Positions 16,311-25,885 of a stretch of 64,000 nucleotides of DNA are shown here, in pieces; position 1 is the first letter of the stretch, and each line of letters starts with the position of its first letter. The stretch spans positions 124,001 to 188,000 of the forward strand of contig JACPOK010000039.1 of NCBI GenBank assembly GCA_016191525.1, in the 5' to 3' direction. Under the pieces are notes generated by a model that was not told the DNA's origin, did not search any database, and was given only the letters and a program-made list of their open reading frames with translations. Position numbers and translations under genes: made by a program. Source of the stretch: Burkholderiales bacterium (GTDB lineage: Bacteria > Pseudomonadota > Gammaproteobacteria > Burkholderiales > Burkholderiaceae_C).

Positions 16311-18455
16311 TTAGAGTTTGGCGATCGCCGAGCGCACTTCATCGACGCCCAGCACTTCCGACAGCACCACCGGGGCCCGCCCCCGGCTGTAGAACACATA
16401 GACCGGCACGCCGTTGCGGCCCAGCCCGGCCAGCGCGGCCGTGATGGCCGGGTCGCGCCGAGTCCAGTCGGCCCGCAGCAAGGCTACCTTCTTGCCCGCC
16501 AGGTCCGCAATCACATCCCCATTCGCCAGCGTGGTCTTCTTGTTGTACTGGCAGGTCACGCACCAGGCGGCGGTGAAGTCCACGAACACCGGCTGGCCCG
16601 AAGCCAGCAGCTGGTCCACCCGGCCCGGCTCCCAGGCCTGCCAGCCGCTGTCGGCCGCGAGCGGCGCCACCGCTGCGGGCTTGGTGATGCTCGGGCCCGC
16701 AGCGAGCGCCAGTAATGCAAAGCCCGCTATGGAAATGGTAGCAACGACGGCCCGTGCGCGGCCTCGCAGCGTCAGCGCCCAGATCACCATGGCCAGCGCC
16801 ACCAGCAGCAGCAGCAGCGCGCCGGCGCCGTCGATGCCGCTTTGCTGGCCCAGCACCCAGACCAGCCAGGCCACGGTGGCGAACATCGGGAAGGCCATCA
16901 GCTTGCGGAAGACGTCCATCCAGGCGCCGGGTCGCGGCAGCAGCCGCGCCACCGCCGGCACCAGCGCCGCGGCCAGGTAGGGCAGGGCCATGCCGAAGCC
17001 GAGCACAGCGAAGATCAGCAGCGCCTGCACTGCCGGCAGCCCGATTGCCAGCCCCAGCGAGGCCCCCATGAAGGGCGCGGTGCAGGGCGATGCGATCGCC
17101 ACCGCCAGCACGCCCGACAGGAAAGAGTTGGCCACCGGGTGCCGCGCCTCCAGCGAAGCCACGCTGGACGGCAGGAAAGAGCCGAACTCGAACAGCCCGG
17201 CCAGGTTCAGCCCGATCAGCGTGAACAGGGCGGCCAGCGTGGCGACCACCGCCGGCGATTGCAGCTGGAAGCCCCAGCCCAGCTGCTCGCCGGCCGCGCG
17301 CAGCGCCAGCATCAGCGCGCCCAGCGCCAGGAACGAAGCCACCACGCCGGCCGTGTAGGCCAGGCCGCTGATGCGGTGCGCCCGGCGGTCATCGGCGTGG
17401 CGGGTGAAGCCCACCACCTTGATGGCCAGCACGGGGAACACGCAGGGCATGAGGTTGAGGATGAGGCCGCCCAGCAGCGCACCGAGCAGCGCGGCGGCCA
17501 GGCTGGTGGGCACGGCCGGGGCGGGCTGCGCGTTGCCGCGCAGGGCGGCATCCAGCTGCGGTGAAACGCCGGCCACCGCCGCCACCGGCGGCCAGGTGCC
17601 CAGCACGTTCAGCTCGGCCCGCCAGCCCTGGCCATCGGAAGACAGCACCACCGGCATCACGGAAGGGCTGGCGCTGCGCTGCGCCGACACCGGCACGCGC
17701 GCGGTCCACACGCCGCCTTTCCATTCCTGGGTCCACTTGGCGCTGGTCTCGATCACCTCGGGGGTTTCCGGGAACAGCTCCAGCGTCTTGCCGCGCAGCG
17801 CCACCGGCAGGCCCTGCACCGTGAGCTTGATGGCGTCGCCGTCGAGCTGCACATTGCTGTCGGGCACGATGCCCCGGGTTCCCCGCAACACGGGCTTCGG
17901 CTGCGCCGCGGACGCGGCGTTGAAGGCCGCGCTGTTCAGCGCCGTCGAACTTTTCACCGGAATCTTCAGCGTGAACTCGCCTTCTTCCGGGATGCATTCC
18001 TTGCGGCAGACCAGCCAGCTGGCCTTGAGCTTGACTTCCAGCTCACTCGCCAGGAACGACGGTTTGAAGGCGGGCGTGATGGTCAGCGGCACGGCCAGCA
18101 GCACGGTGTTCTCGTAGCCGTAGTTGGCCAGCGTGCCGATGGGAATCTTCTTCGGCAGCGGCCAGGCGATGTCGCCGGCCAGCACGCCCACCGGCAGCGT
18201 CCACTCCAGCTGCGTGGGCAGGCCCGAGTCGCCGGAGTTCTTCCAGTAGGTGTGCCATTCCGGCTGGTGGGCCAGCTGCAGGCCGACCCACACTTGCTTG
18301 CCCGCCTCCACGCCATCGGGCGCCTGGGCCATGAGCTCGGCCCGCACGCGCTCGGTCGAAACCACGTTTTTCGAGGTATTTTGGGCTGCGACCCGCATGG
18401 GCAGTGCGCAGGCCGCTATCAAAACACTAGCAGCGAGGAGGTGCAGGGGCTTCAT
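16311..18455 (-). CDS. dsbD: DsbD-type thiol:disulfide interchange protein
   Basis: A 714-residue inner-membrane protein that carries electrons from cytoplasmic thioredoxin to periplasmic partners. The order is signal peptide (about 1-25), N-terminal periplasmic domain with a cysteine pair (LVCRKECIPEEGEF), an eight-helix DsbD core with conserved cysteines (LMPCVFPV and SPCTAPFMG), and a C-terminal thioredoxin domain (WCVTC). ATG at 18455 is preferred to the adjacent GTG. A 17-bp dispersed repeat (18415-18431) is part of the signal-peptide coding sequence. Confidence 0.92.
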   Translation of the reverse strand: MKPLHLLAASVLIAACALPMRVAAQNTSKNVVSTERVRAELMAQAPDGVEAGKQVWVGLQLAHQPEWHTYWKNSGDSGLPTQLEWTLPVGVLAGDIAWPLPKKIPIGTLANYGYENTVLLAVPLTITPAFKPSFLASELEVKLKASWLVCRKECIPEEGEFTLKIPVKSSTALNSAAFNAASAAQPKPVLRGTRGIVPDSNVQLDGDAIKLTVQGLPVALRGKTLELFPETPEVIETSAKWTQEWKGGVWTARVPVSAQRSASPSVMPVVLSSDGQGWRAELNVLGTWPPVAAVAGVSPQLDAALRGNAQPAPAVPTSLAAALLGALLGGLILNLMPCVFPVLAIKVVGFTRHADDRRAHRISGLAYTAGVVASFLALGALMLALRAAGEQLGWGFQLQSPAVVATLAALFTLIGLNLAGLFEFGSFLPSSVASLEARHPVANSFLSGVLAVAIASPCTAPFMGASLGLAIGLPAVQALLIFAVLGFGMALPYLAAALVPAVARLLPRPGAWMDVFRKLMAFPMFATVAWLVWVLGQQSGIDGAGALLLLLVALAMVIWALTLRGRARAVVATISIAGFALLALAAGPSITKPAAVAPLAADSGWQAWEPGRVDQLLASGQPVFVDFTAAWCVTCQYNKKTTLANGDVIADLAGKKVALLRADWTRRDPAITAALAGLGRNGVPVYVFYSRGRAPVVLSEVLGVDEVRSAIAKL
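18415..18431. repeat. Comamonadaceae-type repeat inside the dsbD signal peptide
   Basis: GCTATCAAAACACTAGC within the dsbD frame; it encodes hydrophobic residues of the signal peptide without breaking the frame. Confidence 0.55.
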
Positions 18456-18485
18456 CACAGTGCTGTCGGAGCTCGACCGTGGGCT

Positions 18486-19268
18486 TTAAGTTCCGGCCGG
18501 GGCGAACCCCAGCACCACCCGCCGCGTGGTGGCGCTCTTCTTTTCGATCTTGGTCACCACCACGGCGCCGATCTCGGCGGTGTTGGCGACATGGGTGCCG
18601 CCACAGGGCTGGTAGTCGATCATCTGCTCGCCGCCGACCTGCACGGCATCCGCGGTCGCGGTGCCGATCCTGATGGTGCGCACGAAGCCCGAGCCGCGCG
18701 GCGGCTGCACCGACATGCTCTTCACCAGCGCCGGGTTGGCGTCCAGCTCTTCGTCGCTGATGGAGCCGACGGCCACCGGGTGGGCGGCCGCCACCAGCCG
18801 CGCGATGCCGGCGGTGAGCTCGTCCTTGTCCAGCGGGTCTGTCATGTTGAAGTCCAGCCGGGCGTAGTCGGGCGTGATGGAGCAGCCGTTCACCAGCTGC
18901 GGCACCAGGTGGCACAGCAGGTGGGTGGTGGTGTGGAAGCGCATCAGCCGGTGCCGCCGTTCCCAGTCCACCCGGGCCGTCACGGCATCGCCTTGCTTCA
19001 ATTTTGATAGCGCCTCATGCATTTCTGGCGCGCCCTGGTGGCATATTTCATCAGTGAAATGGCCTTCAGCGTCCTTGCCCTTGCGGGTATCGGCAATGGC
19101 GATTTCGCTGCCGTCGGCCAGCACCAGCACGCCGCTGTCGCCGGCCTGGCCGCCGCCTAGCGGATAGAACACCGTGCGGTCGAGCACGATGCCCTGCTCG
19201 CCGATGGAAACCACGGTGGCGCTGCACTCGCGCAGGTAAGCGTCTTGGCGGAACAGGTCTTGGGTCAT
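18486..19268 (-). CDS. Alanyl-tRNA editing protein (AlaX-type)
   Basis: A 260-residue free-standing editing domain related to the AlaRS editing and C-terminal region. It hydrolyses mischarged Ser- or Gly-tRNA(Ala). The zinc ligands HTTTH (HXXXH) and CGGTH (CXXXH) are both present, as is the N-terminal FYPLGGGQAGDSG. A repeat half-site TTTTGATAGC at 19002-19011 falls inside the frame, around the charged segment ALSKLKQGD. It ends 30 bp upstream of dsbD, in the same direction. Confidence 0.88.
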   Translation of the reverse strand: MTQDLFRQDAYLRECSATVVSIGEQGIVLDRTVFYPLGGGQAGDSGVLVLADGSEIAIADTRKGKDAEGHFTDEICHQGAPEMHEALSKLKQGDAVTARVDWERRHRLMRFHTTTHLLCHLVPQLVNGCSITPDYARLDFNMTDPLDKDELTAGIARLVAAAHPVAVGSISDEELDANPALVKSMSVQPPRGSGFVRTIRIGTATADAVQVGGEQMIDYQPCGGTHVANTAEIGAVVVTKIEKKSATTRRVVLGFAPAGT

Positions 19269-19350
19269 CTGCTCATTTTGCCCCGTGCGGTGCGTAGTCG
19301 CGGTATTAGCCTACAGCCGCCGCGCTTGGCAGATACCAGACTTTCGGGTT

Positions 19351-20670
19351 ATGAACATGCCCCGCTTCGCCCCCCTGTACGCCCTCGTCCTCACCAGCCT
19401 CGCCGCCTGCGGCGCGGCGGCGCTTTCGCCCGCCAACGTGGGCATAGGCGCCAACCCCACGCTGCCGCCGCCGCAGAAAAGCCTGGTGCCCACGGTGCAT
19501 ATCGCGCCGGCCAAGGGCTGGCCCGCCGGCATCAAGCCCGCCGCGCCCGCGGGCTTCCGGGTCACCGCGCTGGCCGCCGGGCTGGACCATCCGCGCTGGA
19601 TCTACGTGCTGCCCAACGGCGACGTGCTGGTGGCCGAAAGCAATGCGCCGCCCAAGCCCGATGACGGCAAGGGCGTGAAAGGCGCGGTCATGAAGCAGGT
19701 GATGAAGAAGGCCGGCGCGGGCGTGCCCAGCGCCAACCGCATCACCCTGCTGCGCGACGCCAATGGCGACGGCATCGCCGAAACCCGCACGGTGTTCATG
19801 CAGGGCCTGAACTCGCCCATTGGCATGGCGCTTATCGGCAACGAGCTGTTCATCGCCAACTCCGACGCCATCGTCAAGGTGCCTTATGTGCAGGGGCAAA
19901 CCAGCATCACCGCCACACCGGTGAAAGTGACCGACTTGCCGGCCGGGCCGCTGAACCACCACTGGACCAAGAACATCATCGCCAGCGCCGACGGCGCCAA
20001 GCTGTACGCCACGGTGGGCTCCAACAGCAACGTGGGCGAGAACGGCCTGGCCGCCGAGGAAGGCCGCGCCGCGATCTGGGAAGTGGACCGCGCCACCGGC
20101 GCCAAGCGCATCTTCGCCACCGGCATCCGCAACCCCAACGGCATGGGCTGGGAGCCCGAGACCAAGGTGCTGTGGACGGTGGCCAACGAGCGCGACGAAC
20201 TGGGCAACGACCTGGTGCCCGACTACCTCACCTCGGTCAAGGACGGCGCGTTCTACGGCTGGCCCTGGAGCTACTGGGGCCAGTGGGTGGACGAGCGCGT
20301 CAAGCCGCAGCGCCCGGAAATGGTGGCCAAGGCCATCCAGCCCGATTACGGCCTGGGCTCGCATGTGGCGCCGCTGGGGCTGGCGTTCTCCGATGCCCGC
20401 ACCATGCCGCAGAACTACGCGAGCGGCGCCTTCATCGGCGAGCACGGCTCATGGAACCGCAATCCGCGCAGCGGCTACAAGGTGGTGTTCGTGCCCTTCG
20501 CCGGCGGCAAGCCCTCCAGCGAGCCGATCGACTTCCTCACCGGCTTCGTCAGCCGCGAAGGCGATGCCTATGGCCGCCCGGTAGGCGTGGCGATGGACGG
20601 CAAGGGCGGCCTGCTGGTGGCGGACGACGTGGGCAACGTGGTCTGGCGGGTCGCGCCGCCGGCACGCTAG
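19351..20670 (+). CDS. Lipoprotein PQQ-dependent sugar (sorbosone-type) dehydrogenase
   Basis: A 439-residue beta-propeller protein of the glucose/sorbosone dehydrogenase family. The N-terminus is a lipoprotein signal (LTSLAAC, Cys about 20). Family landmarks are [29 protein letters not shown], the WPWSYWG segment, [21 protein letters not shown] and a terminal [14 protein letters not shown]. Such proteins oxidise aldoses with PQQ in the periplasm; the substrate is not determined. The start ATG gives the signal peptide. The stop overlaps the convergent Lrp gene by 4 bp. Confidence 0.86.
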   Translation: MNMPRFAPLYALVLTSLAACGAAALSPANVGIGANPTLPPPQKSLVPTVHIAPAKGWPAGIKPAAPAGFRVTALAAGLDHPRWIYVLPNGDVLVAESNAPPKPDDGKGVKGAVMKQVMKKAGAGVPSANRITLLRDANGDGIAETRTVFMQGLNSPIGMALIGNELFIANSDAIVKVPYVQGQTSITATPVKVTDLPAGPLNHHWTKNIIASADGAKLYATVGSNSNVGENGLAAEEGRAAIWEVDRATGAKRIFATGIRNPNGMGWEPETKVLWTVANERDELGNDLVPDYLTSVKDGAFYGWPWSYWGQWVDERVKPQRPEMVAKAIQPDYGLGSHVAPLGLAFSDARTMPQNYASGAFIGEHGSWNRNPRSGYKVVFVPFAGGKPSSEPIDFLTGFVSREGDAYGRPVGVAMDGKGGLLVADDVGNVVWRVAPPAR

Positions 20671-21131
20671 CGCGGCAGCGGCAGCGCCGTCTTGTAGCGC
20701 ACCTGCTTCAGCGCGAAGCTGGAGCGGATCTTCTCGATGCCGGGAATCGGTGTCAGCTGGTTCAGGATGAATTTTTCCAGCGCGCCGATGTCGGCCACGG
20801 CCACGCGGATCAGGTAGTCGCTGTCGCCGGTCATGAGGTAGCACTCCATCACCTCGTCGTGCTCCGCGATGCGGCGTTCGAATTCGGCCAGCGATTCACG
20901 GGCCTGTTCTTTCAGGCTGATGGAGATGAAGACGTTCAGGCCAAGGCCAAGCGCCTTGGGGTCGGTGAGCGCCACGTAGCGCTGGATCACGCCCTGGGTT
21001 TCCAGCGCCTTGACCCGCATCAGGCAGGGCGAGGGTGAGAGGTGAACGCGCCTGGCCAGCGCCACGTTGGTCAGCGAGCTGTCTTGCTGCAGCTCGGCCA
21101 GGATTCTCAGGTCAACCGCGTCTAGTTGCAT
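20667..21131 (-). CDS. Lrp/AsnC-family transcriptional regulator
   Basis: A 154-residue regulator with an N-terminal winged helix (about residues 4-60, [15 protein letters not shown] onward) and a RAM ligand-binding domain (about 65-150, with [17 protein letters not shown]). Lrp-type proteins sense amino acids or 2-oxo acids as octamers. It is divergent from an AceE paralogue with a 120-bp AT-rich gap containing a palindrome, so it most likely controls that gene. Confidence 0.9.
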   Translation of the reverse strand: MQLDAVDLRILAELQQDSSLTNVALARRVHLSPSPCLMRVKALETQGVIQRYVALTDPKALGLGLNVFISISLKEQARESLAEFERRIAEHDEVMECYLMTGDSDYLIRVAVADIGALEKFILNQLTPIPGIEKIRSSFALKQVRYKTALPLPR

Positions 21132-21138
21132 TTAATTT

Positions 21139-21153
21139 CTCAAAAATCTTGAG
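21139..21153. promoter_or_regulatory. Candidate Lrp operator
   Basis: CTCAAAAATCTTGAG, a 15-bp palindrome with 5-bp perfect arms, 8 bp upstream of the Lrp start in the divergent control region. Size and A/T-rich centre fit Lrp/AsnC sites. Confidence 0.4.
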
Positions 21154-21251
21154 TTGCGGCATTTTATTCTCCGAAAGTCGCTTATCGGCCTATTTTTCGC
21201 AACCCTGTTTGGCGCCTTCCTGCCTACAGTGAGGGCATTGGAGCTCCGCAG

Positions 21252-23855
21252 ATGACCGACCACAGCCTCACCCGTTTTCTCACCGCCGACAACGGCGACA
21301 TCGACCCGGCCGAGACCGCCGAATGGCGTGACGCGCTGCTGTCGCTGGTAGCCGCGCATGGGCCGGCGCGGGCGCGCTTCATCCTCGACGAGATCGCGGC
21401 GCTGGCACGCAGCCCGCAGGTCGGCTGGTCGCCCGAGCTGGTGACGCCGTACGTCAACTCCATCGCGGTGGACCAGCAGCCGGCCTTCCCCGGCGACCTG
21501 GCTATCGAGGAGCGGCTGGGGTCGCTGATGCGCTGGAACGCGCTGGCCATGGTGGCGCGCGCCAACGCCGCCTATGGCGAGCTGGGCGGCCACATTGCCT
21601 CGTATGCCAGCGCGGCCGACTTGTTCGAGGTGGGCTTCAACCATTTCTTCCAGGCACGCAACGAGTCGCAGGGCGGCGACCTGGTGTTCTTCCAGCCGCA
21701 CAGCGCGCCCGGCGTTTACGCACGCGCCTATCTGGAAGGGCGCTTGACCGAGGGCGACCTCGCCCACTACCGGCAAGAGATCACCGCGCCCGCAGCAGGC
21801 GCGCGCGGCCTGTCCAGCTACCCCCACCCGTGGCTGATGCCGGATTTCTGGCAGTTTCCCACCGGATCGATGGGCATCGGCCCCATCAGCTCCATTTATC
21901 ACGCGCGCTTCATGCGCTACCTCACGCACCGCAACCTGCTTGACTGCGAAGGCCGCAAAGAGAATGGAATACACATCGGCAAGCGACGTGTATGGGGCGT
22001 GTTCGGCGACGGCGAGATGGACGAGCCCGAGAGCATGAGCGCGTTGACGCTGGCTTCGCGCGAGAAGCTGGACAACCTGGTGTGGGTGGTCAACTGCAAC
22101 CTGCAGCGGCTGGACGGCCCGGTGCGCGGCAACGGCCGCATCATCGACGAGCTGGAAAAACTGTTCCGCGGCGCGGGCTGGAACGTCATCAAGCTGGTGT
22201 GGGGCAGCGATTGGGACGGCCTGTTCGCGCGCGACACCACCGGCGCGCTGGCCCGCACCTTCGCCAACACGGTCGACGGCCAGATGCAGACTTTCGCGGC
22301 CAAGGACGGCCGCTTCAACCGCGACAACTTCTTCGGCCAGAACGAGGAACTCCAGCGCCTGGCCCAGGGCATGACCGACGAGCAGATCGACCGCCTGAAG
22401 CGCGGCGGCCACGACCTGGTGAAGATCCACGCCGCCTACGCCGCGGCGGCCGCCCACACCGGCCAGCCCACCGTGATCCTGGCCCACACCAAGAAGGGCT
22501 ACGGCATGGGCACGGCCGGCCAGGGCAAGATGACCACGCACAGCCAGAAGAAGCTGGACGAGGGCGCGCTCATCGAATTCCGCAACCGCTTCAACCTGCC
22601 GATCTCGGACGCGCAGGCCACCAATCTCGAATTCTTCAAGCCGGCGGAAGACAGCGCCGAGATGCGCTACATGCATGCTCGGCGCGCGAAGCTCGGAGGC
22701 TACCTGCCCAAGAGGCAGACCACCTCGCAGGCCATACCCGTGCCTGCTCTCGCTTCGTATGCCAATTTCGCCACCGCGGCGGCCGGCAAGGAAATGTCGA
22801 CCACCATGGCTTTCGTGCGGCTGCTGGGCAACCTGTTGAAGGACAAGGAGCTGGGCCCCCGCATCGTGCCCATCGTCGCCGACGAGGCGCGCACCTTCGG
22901 CATGGCCAACCTGTTCAAGCAGGTGGGCATCTATTCCAGCGTGGGCCAGCGCTACGAGCCGGAGGACATCGGCTCGGTGCTGTCGTACCGCGAGGCGCTG
23001 GACGGGCAGATCCTGGAGGAGGGCATCAGCGAGGCCGGCGCCATCGCCAGCTGGACGGCCGCCGCCACCAGCTACAGCGTGCACGGCGTGCCCATGCTGC
23101 CGTTCTACATCTACTACTCGATGTTCGGCTTCCAGCGCGTGGGCGACGCGATCTGGGCGGCGGCCGACCAGCGCTCGCGCGGCTTCCTGCTGGGCGCGAC
23201 CTCCGGCCGCACCACGCTCGGCGGCGAGGGGCTGCAGCACCAGGACGGAACGTCGCACCTGGTCGCGGCCACCATTCCCAATTGCAAGGCGTACGACCCG
23301 GCCTTCGCCGGCGAGATGGCCGTCATCATCGACCGCGGCATGCGCGAGATGCTGGTGGAGCAAAAGGACGTCTTCTATTACGTCACGCTGATGAACGAGA
23401 ACTACGCCCAGCCCGACCTGCCGGCGGGCGCGCAGGAAGGCGTGATCCGCGGCTGCTACAAGTTCGCCGGCGCGGCGGATGCCCAGGTCACACTGCTGGG
23501 CTCGGGCGCCATCTTCACCGAGGTGCTGAAGGCGGCCAGGCTGCTGGCGGACGAAGGCATTGCCTGCGACGTGTTCAGCGTGACCAGCTGGAGCGAGCTG
23601 GCGCGGGAGCAGGCCTACGTGGGGCAGCAGCTTGCCCAAAGCCGGGGGCCGATCATCGCCGCCACCGACTACGTGCGTGCCGTGCCCGAAAGCGTCCGCG
23701 CCTTCCTGCCCGAAGGCCGGCGCTACACCACGCTGGGCACCGACGGGTTCGGGCGCAGCGACACGCGGGCCGCGCTGCGCGATTTCTTCGGCGTGGACGC
23801 GGCCGCCATCGCGCGGGCGGCCCGCCATGCGTTACAGCCCGCGAAACCCCTGTAG
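21252..23855 (+). CDS. AceE-type 2-oxo acid dehydrogenase E1 (homodimeric)
   Basis: An 867-residue thiamine-diphosphate enzyme of the homodimeric pyruvate dehydrogenase E1 family. The ThDP motif GDGEMDEPES..NCN is intact, with the transketolase-like C-terminal half (VPFYIYYSMFG, ATSGRTTLGGEGLQHQDG). No E2 or E3 gene adjoins it, so it is probably a paralogue of the housekeeping aceE. The pairing with a divergent Lrp gene resembles mdeR-mdeB of Pseudomonas, where the E1 acts on 2-oxobutyrate from methionine breakdown. Substrate identity is inference. It overlaps the convergent oxidoreductase stop by 24 bp. Confidence 0.88.
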   Translation: MTDHSLTRFLTADNGDIDPAETAEWRDALLSLVAAHGPARARFILDEIAALARSPQVGWSPELVTPYVNSIAVDQQPAFPGDLAIEERLGSLMRWNALAMVARANAAYGELGGHIASYASAADLFEVGFNHFFQARNESQGGDLVFFQPHSAPGVYARAYLEGRLTEGDLAHYRQEITAPAAGARGLSSYPHPWLMPDFWQFPTGSMGIGPISSIYHARFMRYLTHRNLLDCEGRKENGIHIGKRRVWGVFGDGEMDEPESMSALTLASREKLDNLVWVVNCNLQRLDGPVRGNGRIIDELEKLFRGAGWNVIKLVWGSDWDGLFARDTTGALARTFANTVDGQMQTFAAKDGRFNRDNFFGQNEELQRLAQGMTDEQIDRLKRGGHDLVKIHAAYAAAAAHTGQPTVILAHTKKGYGMGTAGQGKMTTHSQKKLDEGALIEFRNRFNLPISDAQATNLEFFKPAEDSAEMRYMHARRAKLGGYLPKRQTTSQAIPVPALASYANFATAAAGKEMSTTMAFVRLLGNLLKDKELGPRIVPIVADEARTFGMANLFKQVGIYSSVGQRYEPEDIGSVLSYREALDGQILEEGISEAGAIASWTAAATSYSVHGVPMLPFYIYYSMFGFQRVGDAIWAAADQRSRGFLLGATSGRTTLGGEGLQHQDGTSHLVAATIPNCKAYDPAFAGEMAVIIDRGMREMLVEQKDVFYYVTLMNENYAQPDLPAGAQEGVIRGCYKFAGAADAQVTLLGSGAIFTEVLKAARLLADEGIACDVFSVTSWSELAREQAYVGQQLAQSRGPIIAATDYVRAVPESVRAFLPEGRRYTTLGTDGFGRSDTRAALRDFFGVDAAAIARAARHALQPAKPL

Positions 23856-24851
23856 CACGATCTTGCCGCGCGCCTGCCCGCTTTCGATCAGCGCGTGGGC
23901 GCGCTTCAGGTTGCGCGCGTTGATGGTGCCGAAGTCGGCGCTGGCCGTGCTGCGGATGCGGCCCGCGTCGACCAGCGCGGCGACTTCCGCCAGCAGCGCG
24001 CCCTGCTGGTCCATGTCCTGCGTCTCGAACAGCGACCTCGTGAACATCAGCTCCCAGTGCAGAGACAGGCTCTTGCGCTTGAGCTTGCCTATGTCCAAAC
24101 CCTTCGGGTCGTCGATCAGCGCCAGGCGGCCCTGCGGCCTGAGGCTTTCCACCAGGGCGTCGAAATGAACATCGGTCTGCGTCAGGCCGGCGGCCATGTC
24201 CACCTGCCCGTGGCCGATCTCCTTCAGTTGGGCGGGCAGCGGGCGGGCGTGGTCGATCACGTGGTGCGCACCCATGTCCAGGCACCACTGCCGCGTCTCT
24301 TCGCGCGAGGCGGTGGCGATGACCGTGAGGCCCGTGAGCTGCCGCGCCAGCTGGACCAGGATCGAGCCGACACCGCCCGCGCCGCCGACGACCAGCAGGC
24401 TTTGGCCCTGGCCCCCATGGCGCGGCACCTGCAGGCGGTCGAACAGCAATTCCCAGGCGGTGATGGAAGTCAGCGGCAGCGCGGCCGTCTGACCGTCGGG
24501 CAGGCTTCGCGGGGCCAGCGCGGCAAGCCGTTCGTCCACAGCGTGCAGCTCGGCATTGGTGCCGCTGCGCGCGATCGACCCGGCGTAGTACACCCGGTCG
24601 CCCGGCTTGAAGCGGCGCGCTTCGGGCCCCGCCGCTTCGACCACGCCGACGGCGTCCCAGCCCAGCACTTTCGGCTGGCCGGGCGCCGCCGCCGAAGAGG
24701 CGCGCAGCTTGGCATCCACCGGGTTCACGGAAACGGCGAGCACGCGCACCAGCAGGTCGCGCGGGCCGGGCGCGGGTGGCGCGATGTCCAGGTCGACGAG
24801 CGCGTTGTCGTGGCTGATGGGCAGGGGTTCAAAATAGCCGACGGCTTTCAT
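23832..24851 (-). CDS. Zinc-type alcohol dehydrogenase / quinone oxidoreductase family
   Basis: A 339-residue medium-chain dehydrogenase/reductase. It has the N-terminal GroES-like fold (VNPVDAKLR, LGWDAVGVVEAAG) and the NADPH-binding loop VGGAGGVGSILVQLARQL. The structural and catalytic zinc cysteines are absent, so it belongs to the zinc-independent quinone/enone reductases. Divergent from a LysR gene with an 89-bp gap. Its start codon lies inside the palindrome CTTTCATGAAAG. Confidence 0.87.
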   Translation of the reverse strand: MKAVGYFEPLPISHDNALVDLDIAPPAPGPRDLLVRVLAVSVNPVDAKLRASSAAAPGQPKVLGWDAVGVVEAAGPEARRFKPGDRVYYAGSIARSGTNAELHAVDERLAALAPRSLPDGQTAALPLTSITAWELLFDRLQVPRHGGQGQSLLVVGGAGGVGSILVQLARQLTGLTVIATASREETRQWCLDMGAHHVIDHARPLPAQLKEIGHGQVDMAAGLTQTDVHFDALVESLRPQGRLALIDDPKGLDIGKLKRKSLSLHWELMFTRSLFETQDMDQQGALLAEVAALVDAGRIRSTASADFGTINARNLKRAHALIESGQARGKIVLQGFRGL

Positions 24852-24940
24852 GAAAGGGTTCCTTTTGGTTGGAGGGGGAGCAGCTCATCTGGGGCGCGAA
24901 CTGCAGGAGATAAGCCGGCCCCGGCCGCCAACAGTTTCAA

Positions 24941-25885
24941 ATGAAAATTGAAAACGTCGAAGACATCCGCGTGCTGGTGGAAACCGCGCGCGGCGGCACG
25001 TTGACCGCCGCGTCCAGGGTGCTGGGCGTCACGCCGGCCGCGGCCAGCGCCATGCTCAAGCGCCTGGAGGCGCAACTGGGCCAGCGCCTGTTCGAGCGCT
25101 CGACGCGCGCCATGCGCCTCACGCCCCAGGGCCAGGCCTTGCTGGACTACGCCACCCGCGCGCTGGAATTGCTGGAGGAAGGCGAGTCGCAGCTGGCCTC
25201 GCAGGGCGGCGCCCTGGTGGGCACGGTGCGCGTGGCGGCACCGTCGGACCTCACGCGCTGCGTGCTGCTGCCCATGCTCGATGCGTTCCTCGCGGCGCAC
25301 CCCGGCGTCCACCTGGCCCTGTCGGTATCGGACCGGGTGCAGGACGTGATGCGCGACGCCGTGGACGTTGCCTTGCGCTATGGCGAACTGGCAGATTCGC
25401 GGCTGGTGTCCCGGCCGCTGATCGCCAGCCGGCGCGTGCTGTGCGCCGCGCCGGCCTACCTGAAGCGCAACCCCGCGCCCACCCATCCGCACGACCTGGC
25501 GGCGCACAACTGCCTTACTTTCGAGATCGGCGGCCGGCGGCTGGCCACCTGGCGTTTCGAGAAGGAGGGCGAGTGGACCGAGGTGCGCGTCAACGGCGAC
25601 CGCGGTGCGGACGACGCGGCCATCGCCCACCAATGGGCGCTGGCCGGCGTGGGCCTGGTGTGCAAATCCGAGCTGGACGTGTGGCATGACCTGCGCGCCG
25701 GCCGGCTGGTTCGCCTGTTGCCGGACTGGAAGGGTGAGCATCGCCCGCTCAGCGCCGTCCTGCCCAGCAACCGCTTCGTGCCGGCGCGCACGCGCGCGCT
25801 GCTGGATTTCCTGGCTGCTCAATTCGCGGCGCTGGCGGGTGCTCAGGAACCCGGTGTGCCCGCGGCCTCCGGGCGGAAACGGTAG
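24941..25885 (+). CDS. LysR-family transcriptional regulator
   Basis: A 314-residue LysR-type regulator with helix-turn-helix at about residues 4-62 (VETARGGTLTAASRVLGVTP) and effector-binding domain at about 90-295. It is divergent from the quinone oxidoreductase gene, its likely target. Its ATG is inside TTTCAAATGAAA, a near match to the palindrome over the start of the divergent gene. The 3' end overlaps the convergent lipoprotein gene by 43 bp. Confidence 0.89.
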   Translation: MKIENVEDIRVLVETARGGTLTAASRVLGVTPAAASAMLKRLEAQLGQRLFERSTRAMRLTPQGQALLDYATRALELLEEGESQLASQGGALVGTVRVAAPSDLTRCVLLPMLDAFLAAHPGVHLALSVSDRVQDVMRDAVDVALRYGELADSRLVSRPLIASRRVLCAAPAYLKRNPAPTHPHDLAAHNCLTFEIGGRRLATWRFEKEGEWTEVRVNGDRGADDAAIAHQWALAGVGLVCKSELDVWHDLRAGRLVRLLPDWKGEHRPLSAVLPSNRFVPARTRALLDFLAAQFAALAGAQEPGVPAASGRKR

